Counted from the stretch's first letter, positions 12,917 through 26,248 are shown. The stretch is 64,000 nucleotides of DNA from Linum tenue (GCA_946122785.1 CAMGYJ010000008.1:15463475-15527474); one strand, 5' to 3'. The notes: a model not told the origin generated them from the letters alone. Numbers and translations are program-made.

Positions 12917-14097
12917 GGGTTATAGCAGGGGCAAAGCTAGCTTGGCGGCTGGGGGGCCATGGTCCCCCGAGAATTATAGATTAAGTCAAGTAGCGATTAG
13001 TATTGCAAAGTTGTATTGTAGACTAGTGGTAAGAATCCTTAATTAGGGAGGATTTGAACGTAGGTTTCTGCTCGAATCCCTGTGGACGCAGTTTCTATAT
13101 TTTTAATTCATTTTTATTATTTCTACTTCCCTATTACTGCTTTTAACTATTGTTTCACCCTTTATTATCATTTTCAACAATTTTGATGGATTCTGCCTTT
13201 AACTATTGTTTCATCCTAAATTATCATTTTCAACAATTTTGGCGGATTTCCTTTACTGTTGACTGATTTTGAATTTTACCTCCTTTAGTATTTAGTTATT
13301 TATTGCTTGTATTATTGGATAATATCTTGTTTTGATTCATTCAATAATTATTTATTTTTATAAATGTGCATTTTGAATGAAAATAATAAAATTTAGCTAC
13401 AAAACGTGAAGTCTCTTGATTCAATAGACAAAAAATATTCGAAACATTTACCTTGAATATGATTTTACGAATGACGAATCTATCTATCAAAGCAAAAGAA
13501 TGTGCAATTATTCAAATTTTGGCCACCCACATGGAAATATTGGCTTAGGTGCAGTTTTTCAATTTTTGGCTCCCCCGGAATAGGAATCCTGGCTTCGCCC
13601 CTGGGTTATAGGTATAATATGCCCCTCTACTATTAAGTTTATCAATCATGCCTCTCTACTATTTTTTACAACAAACATGACCCTCTATTTTGGAAAAATT
13701 ATCAAACATGCCCTTCTGTTAAAATTGTTCATTGAAAAAATCATCAATCATGGTTGAATCGAGATTTAGACAATCCGACATCGGCAAATGGGAGGCAAAA
13801 TGTCAGTTTTGTCCCTGTCTTATTTCTCTGGGCTCTTCAAAGTGAAATTATTAGAATTATTTGGCTATACAAAAGAACCAAAAAATTTCTAAAGTGAAAT
13901 TGTTAGGGATATTTTAGACATTTGTGTCGCCCCAAACCAAAGTTCGGTCATGGTTAACGGTTTTTGGATGGAAATTTTAACAAAAAGGCAGGTTTGATAA
14001 TTTTTTCAAAGAACACGGGCATGTTTGATGTAAAAAATAATAGAGGGGCATGTTTGATAAAACATCATAGTAGAGGGGCATATTATACCTATAACCC
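12917..14097. mobile_element. Mutator-like MITE nested in the hAT copy
   Basis: Terminal inverted repeats of at least 30 bp begin GGGTTATAGGTATAATATG (the left one is split by the inner hAT at 12918-13611). They are flanked by a perfect 9-bp duplication TTTATATAA at 12908-12916 and 14098-14106. The undisturbed sequence in the sister element at 26257-27085 has TTTATATAA once, showing the empty site. No transposase is encoded. Confidence 0.92.
12926..13603. mobile_element. hAT non-autonomous element, 678 bp, innermost layer
   Basis: The ends are CAGGGGCAAAGC on the left and, reversed, CAGGGGCGAAGC on the right. A perfect 8-bp target duplication GGTTATAG lies at 12918-12925 and 13604-13611. The insertion falls within the first bases of the Mutator-like element's left TIR. 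No transposase is visible. Confidence 0.93.
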
Positions 14098-14666
14098 TTT
14101 ATATAATGAATAAAACTTAACAATCAACATATAGTTAAAATTAACCCTTAAGTTAAATACATGTAACTAATACAATTATCTTACGTCAATAGAAGTATTC
14201 ACCTAACAATCATATATTGCCAATGGTATGAAGTTAATGAATTATTGTGTTTGTGTGAATTGACTTAGTCTTGTAACATTATCATAGGTTGTCAAAGACA
14301 TTCCTTTCAAGTTTTCATCCAACATAATGTATGAGTTTCATCTAAATTATACGTTCATATGTTGTAGTCTACACACTACAAATACAAATATACATTATAT
14401 GAACAATATTAAGCTTTATTTTTTACGAGCCTAAAAGGGAGGAACGTTTGTCTCTTGAGTGGTTATGTAACGTATTAAGTATGTGTCTAAAATATATATT
14501 AGATATATGACTAATTATTTAAATAATTAATTTGATTTCATTGATTAGGAGTGTCTGAAACCAAACCACCCCATCTACACCAAACAAGTTAAAAAATTTA
14601 ACCAAACCAATTATCCAAATTAACCTAACCAACTTATCCAAATACTACCGGTTGAACACCCCAACT

Positions 14667-16346
14667 TGTCTTTGTCATATTTTAAATAAATATATAAAGA
14701 TAAATATAGAGCTATCCAATTCTTCTCAAAATTGTGTTAGTATGCAACGATATAACATTTGAATAAGAAATGTATGAATTTCGATGAATTACCGATTTTC
14801 TAGTTATAACTCTGCAAATTTATCTAGTGAACATTATCACAATTCTTTCTAAGAATTGAATTTGGTCTATGGAACAAAGAGAATTTCTTGATCAGTAATT
14901 CGATGAAATACGTTCCGTCTATGTTAAATTGCAATGACAACTTCATGAGCAGAAATGAATGCAGTAGTAGTTGTAATTCTAAACTATGTAAGCAACTTAA
15001 ACAGACGCCGGTGATCCCGAATGCAAGCATTATGATAAAAGGCGTGTTTTACACACGCAAAAAACGGTGGCATATCATAGGCTCTCCCTACAATTTTTTT
15101 TAATCTTTCGGGACACAGAAGATATATAGAAACTGAACTCTGGCCAACACAAAGTTACAAATCATGTCACATTCATATAAAAAAAAGGTACCAATATATC
15201 GATACAGTACGAGTTGCGCTACAATTCACCAACACAGAGTTACACGCGTCCGTATCAGTTCACCGCCATTAAGTCTGACATTATTAATCGCACTGTACCG
15301 CATTAATATCAAAACTGAACAAGTATTCATTAGCCGGAGAACAAGAACTATTATATAACGACATAACGTTCGCACAATTTGAACGGCTTTCCAGGAATTT
15401 CAAATTTTTACTTTTTGTATAGATTTTAATAAATAGAAGAGAAATGTGAGAAGAAAAAAAACAATAATAGGAAAAGTAGGAAGGGAGGGGGGTGTGACGT
15501 GTGAGGTCCACCGGGAAAGAGAGAGGGTGTGAGTGATGGTGGCAACTTTTGTCCGCACGTAGGGCAGTAGAATTAGAATTAGCAAAAAAAGATAATTACG
15601 ATTTTTAGAGAGAGAAAGAGGGAGCACCATTCACTGTCGTGATGCGGCAGTAGGGGATTGGGTCCACCGACTTGCCACCTGTGGGGCCCATCACCCTCCG
15701 CCTTTCCATATCGACCTTTCTTCCTCCTTTTCTTTTCTTTTTCTTTTCCTTCATCTTCTTCCTAAGCCATACCGTGATCTCTTCTGGGTAACCCAAAAAA
15801 GAATACAAAAACCCAAAAAGAAATAAAAGAGATGAGAGGAAACCGCAAGAGAACAGATGGATTTGGAAGAAGGAATAAAACTGAGTGAGGATGAAATATA
15901 TACATATGAGAGATAGAGGAGGTGGTTTTATCTGTGCATGACACCAAACCATACCTTTAAAACTAAAGTCTGCCTTGCTAGCTAGTCCCAATCCCCAAAA
16001 ACACACGCACAAAAAACGTAAAACCCTAAAATCATTTGCATCTCAGTTTAGCCACTCAAGAGAGAGTGGGAGTGGGAGTGGGAGCTAAAGAGTAAAGAGT
16101 GATCATTGTAAGAGTAGTAGACAAATAGGCTTCTATCAATGTATGTTTCCCAAGAAACCAAAAAAAAAAAAAAAAAGGATAATTGAGTAGGGTTCTTTAG
16201 GGTGGATAAGTAGGGTTCACCATTGGGATGATAGAGTAGTTCTAGTCGATCATTGAATTGAAAATTGTTAGGCACATTTTTTTCTTCTAGCTATTCTTAT
16301 ATTGTTAATAATCTTGGTTACGGTTTATAGAAACTAAATGAAAATT
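14667..16346. other. Intergenic region
   Basis: AT-rich sequence with no supported gene. From 15470 to 16080 it is GA/CT-rich, with frames open on the minus strand (15605-16012), but they show no domain or codon pattern of a protein. An A-run of about 17 lies near 16161. Confidence 0.3.
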
Positions 16347-16620
16347 TGTAACACCTTAGGCAAATCCCACATCGACAAAGCACAGAAGAGATCCATGGTT
16401 CATAAGTAAGAAACCGACCTTAACTGACAAGATGCGTTTTAGGGTGAAATGGAGGAGTTCTTGTGAGAACCCCGAAGTTAAACGTGCTCAGTGTGGAGTA
16501 CAACTAGGATGGGTGACCTTACGGGACATCACCCCGAATTGCACCCCAAGTCGAAAATCGTGCGGGTGTAAAGGCCGAAAGCGGGCAGTATCTTGTCGGG
16601 TAAAGGTTCGGGATGTTATA
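16347..16620 (+). mobile_element. Cassandra-type TRIM solo LTR carrying 5S rRNA sequence
   Basis: The LTR starts TGTAACACC and ends ATGTTATA. Its right part aligns to plant 5S rRNA: GAACCCCGAAGTTAAACGTG, then GGATGGGTGACC (16507-16518, the internal C-box region), then ATTGCACCCC. A 5S-derived segment inside a short LTR is the hallmark of Cassandra. A single LTR is present. The flanks show no clear 5-bp duplication, and the last base pair is TA instead of CA. Confidence 0.85.
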
Positions 16621-17537
16621 TTTTTTATTTGATGTTTTTTTCTTTTGCATTTTTGTTCTTAATTGATTCCTAGAAGCCTATCAATTTTCTTTTCGCAAAC
16701 TAATAGGGTGCTTCAAGACACTGCACATTTTTATAAATGTTCCGATTGACGATAATTTATCTTGAAAATGAAAACTTTTGAAATGAAATCAATGCTTAAG
16801 CTACTTCTATTATCATATTGTTAACGTAATATCGAAAATTTTCCCCGTAACTTTTGCAAAGCTACAAAGTTCATTAATAAATTCAAATTCAAATCCATAA
16901 TAAAACAAAGTGACAAAAAAAAATTATCAGAAAGAAGAAGGTAAAAAAAAAGTTTGTTAGGATAAATAAAGGCAAACACTTGCATATAAAACCTTTTACC
17001 ATTACTTGTTCATAGATAGAGAGAGAGAGAGTAGCTGGGCAGTACTTCTCATCAATTTCACCATCTTCATTCTCCCTCCCTCTCTCTCTCTCCATATATA
17101 TACAAGGAAACAGCCTATGGCTCAGAGCTTTTCCCCTCCTTTGCTGTTTTGCTCTCTCTCTCTCTCTCTTGCAGTACTGCCTCCAGCAGCAGCTCTCCCA
17201 CACCCTACCCCTCCTCCTCCATCCTCCTTCCCTATTTCAATCTTATCTCTTTCTTCTCCTTTCTACTTTCTCCATTTCTAGGGTTGTTAATTAACTCAGA
17301 AGCACTCCCACCCCCTTATACAAGAAAAAAACCAATTCACAGTCTGTGCACCCTCCTCTTTCCCCTTTTCTTCTCCTTCTTCTGAATCATCCAGTGAGCC
17401 AAAAATTTGCATGTGAGGTTAACTACAGCACAACAACAACTCCTCCTCTCAACAATTCTTCCTTCTGTTTTTTCCTCTTGAGGGAATAATTAACCCAAAA
17501 GAAGGAGAAGCACAAGAAGAAAAAGAAGAAGTGAGAG
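16621..17537 (+). promoter_or_regulatory. Promoter and 5' UTR of the IDD gene
   Basis: The stretch before the IDD start has a TATA-like CATATATATAC near 17093 and a long CT-rich leader with several CT microsatellites (about 17080-17170), typical of plant 5' UTRs. The transcription start is not determinable by eye. Confidence 0.4.
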
Positions 17538-20500
17538 ATGGCGACCTCTTCCTCATCTTCGGTTCCATTCTTCGGGATGAGTAGGGAGGAAGTGGATGAG
17601 CAGATGAAGCAACAAGCCGCCGCCGCGATTGGAGTTGGACTGGGAGTGGGAGGAGGAGGAGGAGGATTGCATAATCATAATCATCATCATCATCATCCAC
17701 ATCACCACCTCCACCACCAACTCCTCCAGCATTCGTCTTCCCTTTTGAGCAATTCTCAGCTCACCACCGCCGGAGCACAGCAGCAGGCGCCTCCGCTGTC
17801 TGCCGCAAGCTCAGCCGCCGGTTCTGGTCCTCCTCAGCCCAAGAAGAAGCGGAACCAACCTGGAACTCCAAGCAAGTACCTCCTCCTATTGGCTACCTAC
17901 CTACCATGTTTTTGCTTATATGTTCATCCAATTCTTTCTTAAAATTAAGCCCTTTTTCTTCTACCCTCAAAGAGAGATAAAAAAAGGAATAGAAACCCAT
18001 CAAGATCTACCCTCAATTACCCTACAACCACTATTCACAATACGGCACCCCTAAGAAAATCCTAATCAAAGACACAATTCTATTATGTACATGTACATAT
18101 ACTTGAGAGGAATCTTCCATTTTCAATTTGCTCCTTCTTCTTCTCGTGAAATTCAGAGACTAAAAGGTAGTACTAATCACGAGTTAATGGAACGAACTGA
18201 TTTAATATGGCCGAGACAATCTACAGAACTAATGTTCCTCCAAAAAATCAGCAAAGAAACAAAAGATATAACTCATCTATTCATACGAGTCATCGAGATA
18301 AACTGGGTTGACCGACCTCTCTTGTTTAAGTGATGAATTGGCACCAAAAAATCCAAACTTTAGCTATGTTCCATAGTAGAAGTAGTAGGCATGGTGATTA
18401 TCTGTGGCGTCTGTTTCTGTGTCAACACAATTTCGGGTCAATTTAATTTTTTTGTTGCTTTGTTTGTTTCTTAGCATTTGGTTGTTTCTAACAGTGGGTT
18501 TTCTTTGTTTTTGTTCCTCCTTTTTTTCCTCCTCCTCTTCCCCCTTCTTCCTCCTCTTTGTTCGGTTGTGTGTTTTGGTTTCTGGCGAATTTGATGATGT
18601 TGCGTCCATGGGGGCTGACATCTGTATATATTATATATCTAAAGATCCAGACGCGGAGGTGATCGCGCTGTCGCCCAAGACCCTAATGGCGACCAACCGG
18701 TTCATCTGCGAGGTCTGCAACAAAGGGTTCCAGCGCGAGCAGAACCTGCAGCTCCACAGGCGAGGCCACAACCTGCCCTGGAAGCTGAAACAGAAGAGCA
18801 AGACCGAGATACCGAAGCGGAAGGTGTACCTCTGCCCCGAGCCCACGTGCGTCCACCACGAGGCCTCGAGGGCGCTGGGGGACCTCACGGGGATCAAGAA
18901 GCACTACTCCAGGAAGCACGGCGAGAAGAAGTGGAAGTGCGACAAGTGCGCCAAGAGGTACGCCGTCCAGTCCGACTGGAAGGCGCACTCGAAGACCTGC
19001 GGCACCAGGGAGTACCGATGCGACTGTGGCACCCTCTTCTCCAGGTACACCATTCTTAAAACTTGTCTCAGATCGATCTTTAATACGAAATCCATTATTA
19101 AACCTCCTCCCAACGAGTCGCGATTTTGGATTAAGTAATCGGGGGGACAGGAGTAGTAGTAGTGGTGTAGGTGGGTGTACTGTTGCACCGTGGGTGTGTT
19201 TGTTGTGTTCTTTTGTTTTTTGTGTGCTTACTTGTTTTTTTTTTTTTTTATGTGAGAGAGTCATAAGATTCCCTGGAGGAGAGAATTTTTTCTGTGTTAT
19301 TATTATTATTTTCTTTTTCTTCTGTGGGTATGAGTTACGTTATGATGTGGTTAAGTGGACAGGTGGGAGTAAAGAGAGTAGAGAGTCAAAGCAAGTGTGA
19401 GTGTGTTATTCGAAACGGTTTAAGTTAAGAGAGGCACGTGAAGCAGCCAGCCACCATGGCGAAACTGCCATGCTCGTCACCTTTTTTTTGTTCTCGTCTA
19501 TAGAAAGAGAGCGTCTCCGCAGGGTGTCTCACTTTCAAAGTTTTCAACCCTAAGACCCATAAACCCAATAGAGGAAGAAAAAAAGAAAAAAAAAGTCTCG
19601 GCCGGCCGCCTCAAACGACGAAAAAGTTGTTTGGAAAGTCGTAGGTGGAGTAACAACCATAATAATGCACACGTAATATAACATGTCAAACGATGGGGGG
19701 AAAAAAAAGTTTGGATTCTGGGTTGTCTTGAAATTGAGTGTGGTACGTAACCCTCGAAAACAACGCCATGAGTGTCTCTCTCGAGCTAGCTAGCTGTGTC
19801 TCTTTATCTCTATTCACGTGTTGCTACGACATTGCCTGCCAATTAGTGAAAGCAGGAAGGCAAGGTTTAGTTGTTTGGGGGGTGGGGGCTGGGAGTAAGA
19901 GAGAGAGGAGAATTGTTGTTTTGCCATGTTTGTAAGGAAGCGGGTTGGCTGCATGTGTTCAGGCCTGAGATGGTGCAGCTGCTCGTTTTCGTGATAAGCT
20001 CCTCCTGCTCCCTCTCCCCCACCACCTTCATTTCCCCTCTTCTTCTTCTGCTCTAGCTCTCTCTCTCTCTCTCTCTCTCTCTACGATGATGATTGTTGCA
20101 CAATAGTAAATTGCCAGTTTGGGCAAACAGGCGAAAGTCACTCGTCAAAAAGCTTTGCTATCTATTCTTTAGGCATCATCATCACCATCATCATTTAAAT
20201 GTTGGCCTCAATGAATTGGGCAGAGAGGTGCATGTTCCTTTTTTTTTTTTTTTCTTCAACCCTCGTTTCTTTTTTCAACAAGCTCCATGAAGTCGACTCT
20301 TGTAGCTGAGCCTGCAGGCGCATCTGGGTTCTAATGAATTTGGAAGCATGAATTTATGGGTTTGATTGAATTCCTTTCATCAGGTTGGAATACATTCTCT
20401 TGTTGCATTTATTGAACCCTCACTTCCTCTTTTGGCATCTCATATTTCCATTTCCCCACACCTTCCACCAGCACTTCATTCATTGCTATCTAATCTAATC

Positions 20501-22529
20501 TTCATTAATTTCCCACTCTCTTCCCGTTTCTATTGTTTTTTTTTTCTTCTTCTTCCTCTTCATATGGGTAATTACTAATTAAGCATATTATCATGCTAGT
20601 ACTACTGATCTCTAGTTACCAACTTTCATGTTCCCCCTTTTAATAATCTCTCGCTAGAACCGGCCTGAATGATGATTTTGTTAGCTCATGTTTGTCGTTT
20701 TGGAGTTTGTACAGAATTCTCCCTCAATTTGATTCCAATAATTCTTCTCCCTAAAAATTGCGATTTTTTTTTTTGTCTCCGTTTTATTTTATTACTCTCT
20801 TAATCATTTTCACCGCATATTCTCTGCAGTCCAGTTAAGTTAATTAATTAATCCCGAGAAATAATAATAATAATAATAAATTTTGGCATGCCCGTGACTG
20901 TCCAAACCAATCGCTATTTTGAAAATTTTATTATTATCCAAATTCGTGCTAGACTGAGGAGCAGCTGCATGCTGTGTTTTAACCTATTGTTTGGATTCCA
21001 TTCCATGGATCGTATTCTATTCTCTTCAATCTTTGCTACAGACATATGTATATGAACACTGAAGAAAGAAGGACACCTCACTCACATGTGAACCCTTTTT
21101 TTTTCCTTCTACTTTTTTTTACCGTTTAAGTCAATCCCCTATTTTCTGGCCATCCCTTGACTTCAACAGTTCAACGCCATATTTTAACTACATACCTAAT
21201 AATTCTTACTATTTTTTTTTATATTTATTAAATTAGTATGGTAATAATTTGTGGAATTCATGCAGGCGGGACAGTTTCATCACCCACAGGGCTTTCTGCG
21301 ACGCCCTGGCTCAGGAGAGCGCCAGAAACCCTCCGCCCTCCCTCTCCTCCCTCGGCTCCCACCTCTTCGCCGGCGCCGGAGGACCAGCCAACAACATGAC
21401 CCTAGGCATCTCCTCCACCGCTCATTCCTCCGCCGCAGCCGACATCCTCCGCCTCGGTGGATCCACCACCGGCGGAGCCGGACAGTTCGACCACCTCCTC
21501 CCTCCTTCGACCACCACGACAACAACCTCGCAGCAGCAGTTCCCAAACCAGCCCCACTTGTCGCCTTCCTCCGCCGCTTTCTTCATGCAACAAGATCAGA
21601 ACAACAGCTACCAGCCATTCCACCATACCCTAATGCAGCAGCAGTTTTCCTCGGATCCTAACAACGCGGCTGGTGGCGGCGCAGCCGCCGCCAACCAGCT
21701 CTTCAACCTAGGGTTCTTCCCCAACTCCTCCACCACCAACAACAACGCTACTCTCTTCACCAATAATAATAACAACAACCACAGCGGCGGCGGCGACGAT
21801 CAACATCATCACCAGATGATGATGGGATCATCCACCGGCGGCAGCGTCCCTCTCTTCAGCTCCTCCTCCTCCTCCGTCCACCAGCAGCAAATGAACAACA
21901 TGGTGGCCCACATGTCGGCCACGGCGCTGCTCCAGAAGGCGGCGCAGATGGGCTCCACCACCAACTCCAACCCCAACGCCACCACCAGCGCCTCCCTCCT
22001 CAGAAGCGCATTCGCCGCCGGCCCCAACCACAACCACAACCACAACAACCAAAAATCGTCATCGTCGCAATCGTCAGGCGAAAAGCAGCAACACCCCCCA
22101 CCGCCGAGCCTCGGAAGCTTCGGTGGCTCGTTCTTCGGCGACGTGGACACGAACAACGGCAGCAACAACCTCCACGACCTCATGATGAACTCCTTCGCCG
22201 CCGCCGCCGGCAACAACAACAACATCAACAACAACTCGTCGTCTATGTTCGACATGGAGGAAGGGAACCACAACCAGAGCAGCGGCAACAACAACAACAA
22301 TAACGGTGGTGGTAACAACAAGAAGTTGACGAGGGATTTCCTTGGAGTTGGACACGTGGCGGCGGCGGTCAGAGGCATCGCCGGCACCGCTACCAGCAAT
22401 ATCTCTCAGAATCAGCAGCAGCAGGTAGGGGCGGCGTTGGAGAGAAGCTCGTCGTTGGATTCGGAGAGGAACAATAACAACAGCATGGGGAGTCACTCTT
22501 CTTTCGGGGGAAACCCTAGCTTCCAATGA
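17538..22529 (+). CDS. INDETERMINATE-DOMAIN (IDD) C2H2 zinc-finger transcription factor
   Basis: Three exons, 17538-17871, 18645-19044 and 21266-22529, give 665 aa. The N-terminus has His-rich and Gly-rich runs, then the basic [10 protein letters not shown] segment (nuclear signal). The ID domain spans residues 112-250 or so. Finger 1 is [21 protein letters not shown] (133-153), followed by the C2H2 and two C2HC-type fingers ending in [10 protein letters not shown]. The C-terminal part has the conserved [14 protein letters not shown] (about 461-474) and TRDFLGVG (about 600) motifs of the family, within Asn-, Ser- and His-rich low complexity. IDD proteins act in the nucleus and many partner with DELLA or SCARECROW GRAS proteins. 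Intron 1 needs a GC donor (GCAAGT at 17872) to keep frame. Intron 2 is 2.2 kb. Closest Arabidopsis member not resolved. Confidence 0.93.
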
Positions 22530-23511
22530 AATCATGAAAAGTCAACCATGCACTGGAAAGCAGGATATATGATGATGACGACCATGTTGGCGCAAAAGGA
22601 ATCGAGGTACGTCAAAATTCGAAAAGTAGTTGTCTTTTTTTTTTTTAACTGTTTCGTATATATGGTTAGAGTGCTGTTATTCTTTTCGTTTTTTTTACTG
22701 AGTGGCTGACAAAGATAGAGTTTTGCATGGTGAGATGGGTCCACGAGTGGGGAAAACACGAGATGGAGTGGAGAGGGGAGATTTTGTGTTCTTTCGCTTG
22801 TCTTTTCCCATATAATTTTCTTCGTATTTTTTTTATGATTAGGAAGAAAAGAAAATAGAGAGAAGGGAAATACAATGAAGGGAATGATGGTAGTAATAAT
22901 GTATGCGAGGATCGAATATTATGAGGCTGGCAAAGGGGAGAGAGTCACGAGAGTTGGTCCTTCCTTAGGATTCCCTTTGGTCCTTCAACTTCTTCTTGTT
23001 CGAGCATGATAGAATGTCGTATGTGTCTCCCCTTCCCCACTCCCACTTGGGATTTTTTGCCATGTTCAGGGTATTTTCTTTACTTCAAATGATTTATTCA
23101 CGACTCACATGTGTGTCTAGCCAACTTAAGTGCTCATTTGTAGAATTGAAATATAAATATGTAGATTGCTATGATTGTTAACATTCAATACAAACATGTA
23201 TTCTAATTTATTTTATTATCAAATGACATGTTTATACTTAACTAAAAGAATCAAAATGACTAGCAGAAAGTATTGAAAATTTATTGGTTAAATAAATAAA
23301 AGGAGATAAAGTAGGAGAGAGAAAACTCTCACGGATGAATATATAGAATTCTCCAGATTTTAGAAATTCGAAATCTCTAAGACCGGAAAATTCATGATAC
23401 AAAATGCAAGGTATAGAATCTCTCGCTATGAGAGATTTGATATCTCTAAATTTTAGAGATTCGAAATCTGTAAGACTAAAATTCATTTTACAAAAAAGCA
23501 TACGAAAAAAA
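22530..23511. other. 3' flank of the IDD gene
   Basis: AT-rich sequence after the IDD stop, presumably 3' UTR then intergenic. The minus-strand frames overlapping the last IDD exon are shadows of its low-complexity codons. Confidence 0.35.
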
Positions 23512-23836
23512 GGGTAAATGCCTCATTTGGTCACGGGGATTACTAAATCGTGTTATGTTTAGTCACTAGAAAACATTAATATCAATTTTGGTCACTCGAA
23601 TTATTAAAACAGGTCACATTCAGTCAATCTCCCGTTAGTCTCCGTCCAACTCCGGTCACTCGAATTACTTCTTTTTTTTATGAATGTCACTCGAATTACT
23701 GAAACATGTCAAATTTAGTCACTAAGCATGACATGTTTTAGTAATTCGAGTGTACAATATTGAAATTAATTTTTTTTTCTAGTGACTAAACATGACATGA
23801 TTTAATAATCCCAGTGACCAAATGTGGCATTTACCC
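23512..23836. mobile_element. Mutator-like MITE of the TTTGGTCACT family
   Basis: Left end GGGTAAATGCC and right end GGCATTTACCC are inverted, and the arms (ATTTGGTCAC, GATTACTAAATC, TTTAGTCACTAG) are nearly complementary along most of the 325 bp. The same arm motifs start the elements at 36912, 49507 and 60384. It carries no cargo. Flanking 9-mers do not match. Confidence 0.75.
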
Positions 23837-26248
23837 TTTACATAACTTTCTACTGAATCTATGATCCAAATCCTTCTCTCCCAACAAATCCTAAATTATT
23901 GTAATAACCCAAAAACAACTAGTTGGGTAGCTATCTCATCACTTTCATATACATTAGTACTAGTAGCGTCGTCTATGTGTAATTTCGAGTGCAAATTTGA
24001 AGAGCGTTTTTGTTAGTTATAGTTGCACATACCTAAGGGGAGCTAGACCTAAATAATGGGAATATGGTAAGAAGAACATATATGTATAACTGTAAATTGT
24101 AATGCATGGGTGGTAGCAGCAGCAGTCACATGCATGGGCTGACTGACAGCACAATGGGGAGAGTACGTAACAAAATCTATCTATGACCTATATATGTAGC
24201 CACCACAGTCCATGCATTTGATTGAGACATTTTCTACCCCTACCCACCTGCTCCCTCTCCTGCTTTCACATTAATTGCAATATATATTTTTGCTATCATC
24301 CCATTCATTGCTAGATATAGATCATAACTTCGTCACTAATCATTTTACAGTAACGGCTAACGGGTGTGTATGTTGCAGGAAATGGGATCAGCAAACCAAA
24401 TTTCATGATAGAATGGAGAAGAAGAGAGAAAAGAAAAAGAAATGGGAGGATCGATCTTAGTATGAAAAAAGAGAGAGGTAGCTAGCTAGCTTGAGAATCA
24501 AGTACTGGTGCATGGAGGGGAAATTTTAATTAAGATGGATAGAGATTAATTAACTTTTATGCATATGGATATGTTGTTGTTTTTTTTTAATGTAATTAAG
24601 TAAACAAAATTATTGCATATGTTGGTGAGATGGTGATATATGTGAATTTGCAGTCGGCAGGTGGAGACAACATGCAGTAGTGGGTTAGTAGTTTGTTTCA
24701 CCACAACTTCATGATGAGGATGATGAAGAATTTTTCTCCTAGTTTGATTTAGTTCTAAAGTCGTACGTACGTCTTAATTTGTGTACAATACAATGCTCAA
24801 TTCCTCCAAGCTGTAAACCAGCCATAGATCCAGCATATATCTTTGGTTCATGGAGAGACTTCGAAGGAGAGAGTGTCCCTTGGCTGATTTCAAGAACATG
24901 AGTTTGTTGGTAAAGTTGGCAAAATCGTTCGTGGAAGTACGCTAAGGAATCCAACGTTCGTTCATTTATTTATTATCATTGTGGTTTCGTGTAATAAAAA
25001 GTAAAGACTTTGCTATGATGATTTGATCTAAAGTACTCCAAGTAAAAGTCATTTGTTGCTGTTGAGTATATCGCTTTCGTTGATGATCATGAGAATGGGA
25101 GAAACTCAGTTTAAATGCAAATGAATGCTCAACTAGCTGGCCAAGACCTTGTCAATATTGGAGTAAAATTACATTATTAAAAAATTATTTATAATTTTAT
25201 ATACTTGGAGTTTGGCCAATTCACCATGTGCATACCCATTATCCACAAGAAAAGAACAAAAACCAAGATAGTCCATTTATAGTTTGGTAACTTATATACA
25301 TAAAACTTTTATTAGGTCAAATTCTTTCATTTGATAACTTCAAAAGATCTTGTCTATGGAAACTATCGATTTCTACTAGAAATATTTTAGTTTGTTGGAT
25401 TTTGAGTTGCAATCGTAGTTGAGCAAGTGGTTTCTAATTATTAAATAGTTGGTTCTTGGTGAATTAAGTTTTTTTATGGGCTTAATTGGTGAATAAATTG
25501 TTATATAGTATTTGACATATGGGTTCTGAATTTTCCCCCATTATGTATGTATTCCTTTTTATGGTTATTTTTCATGTAATTTCAATTATCATTAATTTCA
25601 TGTAGTCAAAGTGAAAATAATCCAAGCATGACAATAATTGTCATCACTCGCTATGATTATGATATATGAAAATAGAAATAAAATTGGATAAAGTTAACTC
25701 TGGTCATTGACATATTAGTTTACCTTTTACAATTTTTTCTAGAGAAGAAATCCATGTTACGAGTTTTGAGTAGAAGTGGCAAATGGATTGAATTTATATA
25801 TTGGTAAATTGAATTGATAGGACTATGGATCAAATGAACTTGTGGATTGATGGATTGGATTATATGGATTGGATCATGGATCCAAGTGACATCTAAACAT
25901 TGCACCAATATGTCAATTTTAAAAGTTAAAGTACTAAAATGTCAAAATAAAAATTTTAGGTACTAAAATATACTTTCTATAAAAAAAACTTACGTTTTTG
26001 TTGGGACATTGCTATTCGCCGCTCTAATTAAATCAAATTTACTTTGATGACCTTTGTTCATTTATTTGTCTTTCAAACACTTAAAATTCGGGTGAAGATA
26101 AGACCTTGCAAAAAGATACTTGGTTAGTGGTTCTGCAAACCCTGAACTTTGGTTTTACGATGAGGCAGAAGGCAAAAAAAAGATGTGGGAATGAAAATGG
26201 GATGCTGCCAAATGCCAATAAATGGGAACTTGTGAAATTTCTCGGTGA
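23837..26248. other. Intergenic region
   Basis: AT-rich sequence. Short frames (24275-24460 on plus, 24739-24954 on minus) have no recognisable features. A GGATTGGAT-rich patch at 25775-25880 resembles an inverted one at 27540-27610 and may mark a decayed repeat. Confidence 0.3.

Larger units (their letters stand above)
12733..14666 (+). mobile_element. Older hAT-family element, copy 1, interrupted by nested insertions
   Basis: Apart from the insert at 12917-14097, this sequence is colinear with the complete hAT element at 26257-27085. Shared blocks include AATACAA.AT.ATAACC at the left, and ACCGGTTGAACACCCC at the right end is a shortened form. Its left terminal repeat is decayed and no target duplication is readable. 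It was split by a Mutator-like insertion at 12916/14098. Confidence 0.8.

Noticed and set aside
15605..16012. 135-codon minus frame
   Set aside because: Pyrimidine-rich sequence giving Phe/Leu/Ser; no family features and no splice context.
18683..19264. 193-codon minus-strand frame over the IDD zinc-finger exon
   Set aside because: Antisense shadow of a GC-rich conserved exon; it overlaps confirmed coding sequence entirely.
21809..22535. Long minus-strand frames over the last IDD exon
   Set aside because: They are reverse readings of Asn, Ser, His and Gln codon runs; leucine/valine-rich low complexity without domains.
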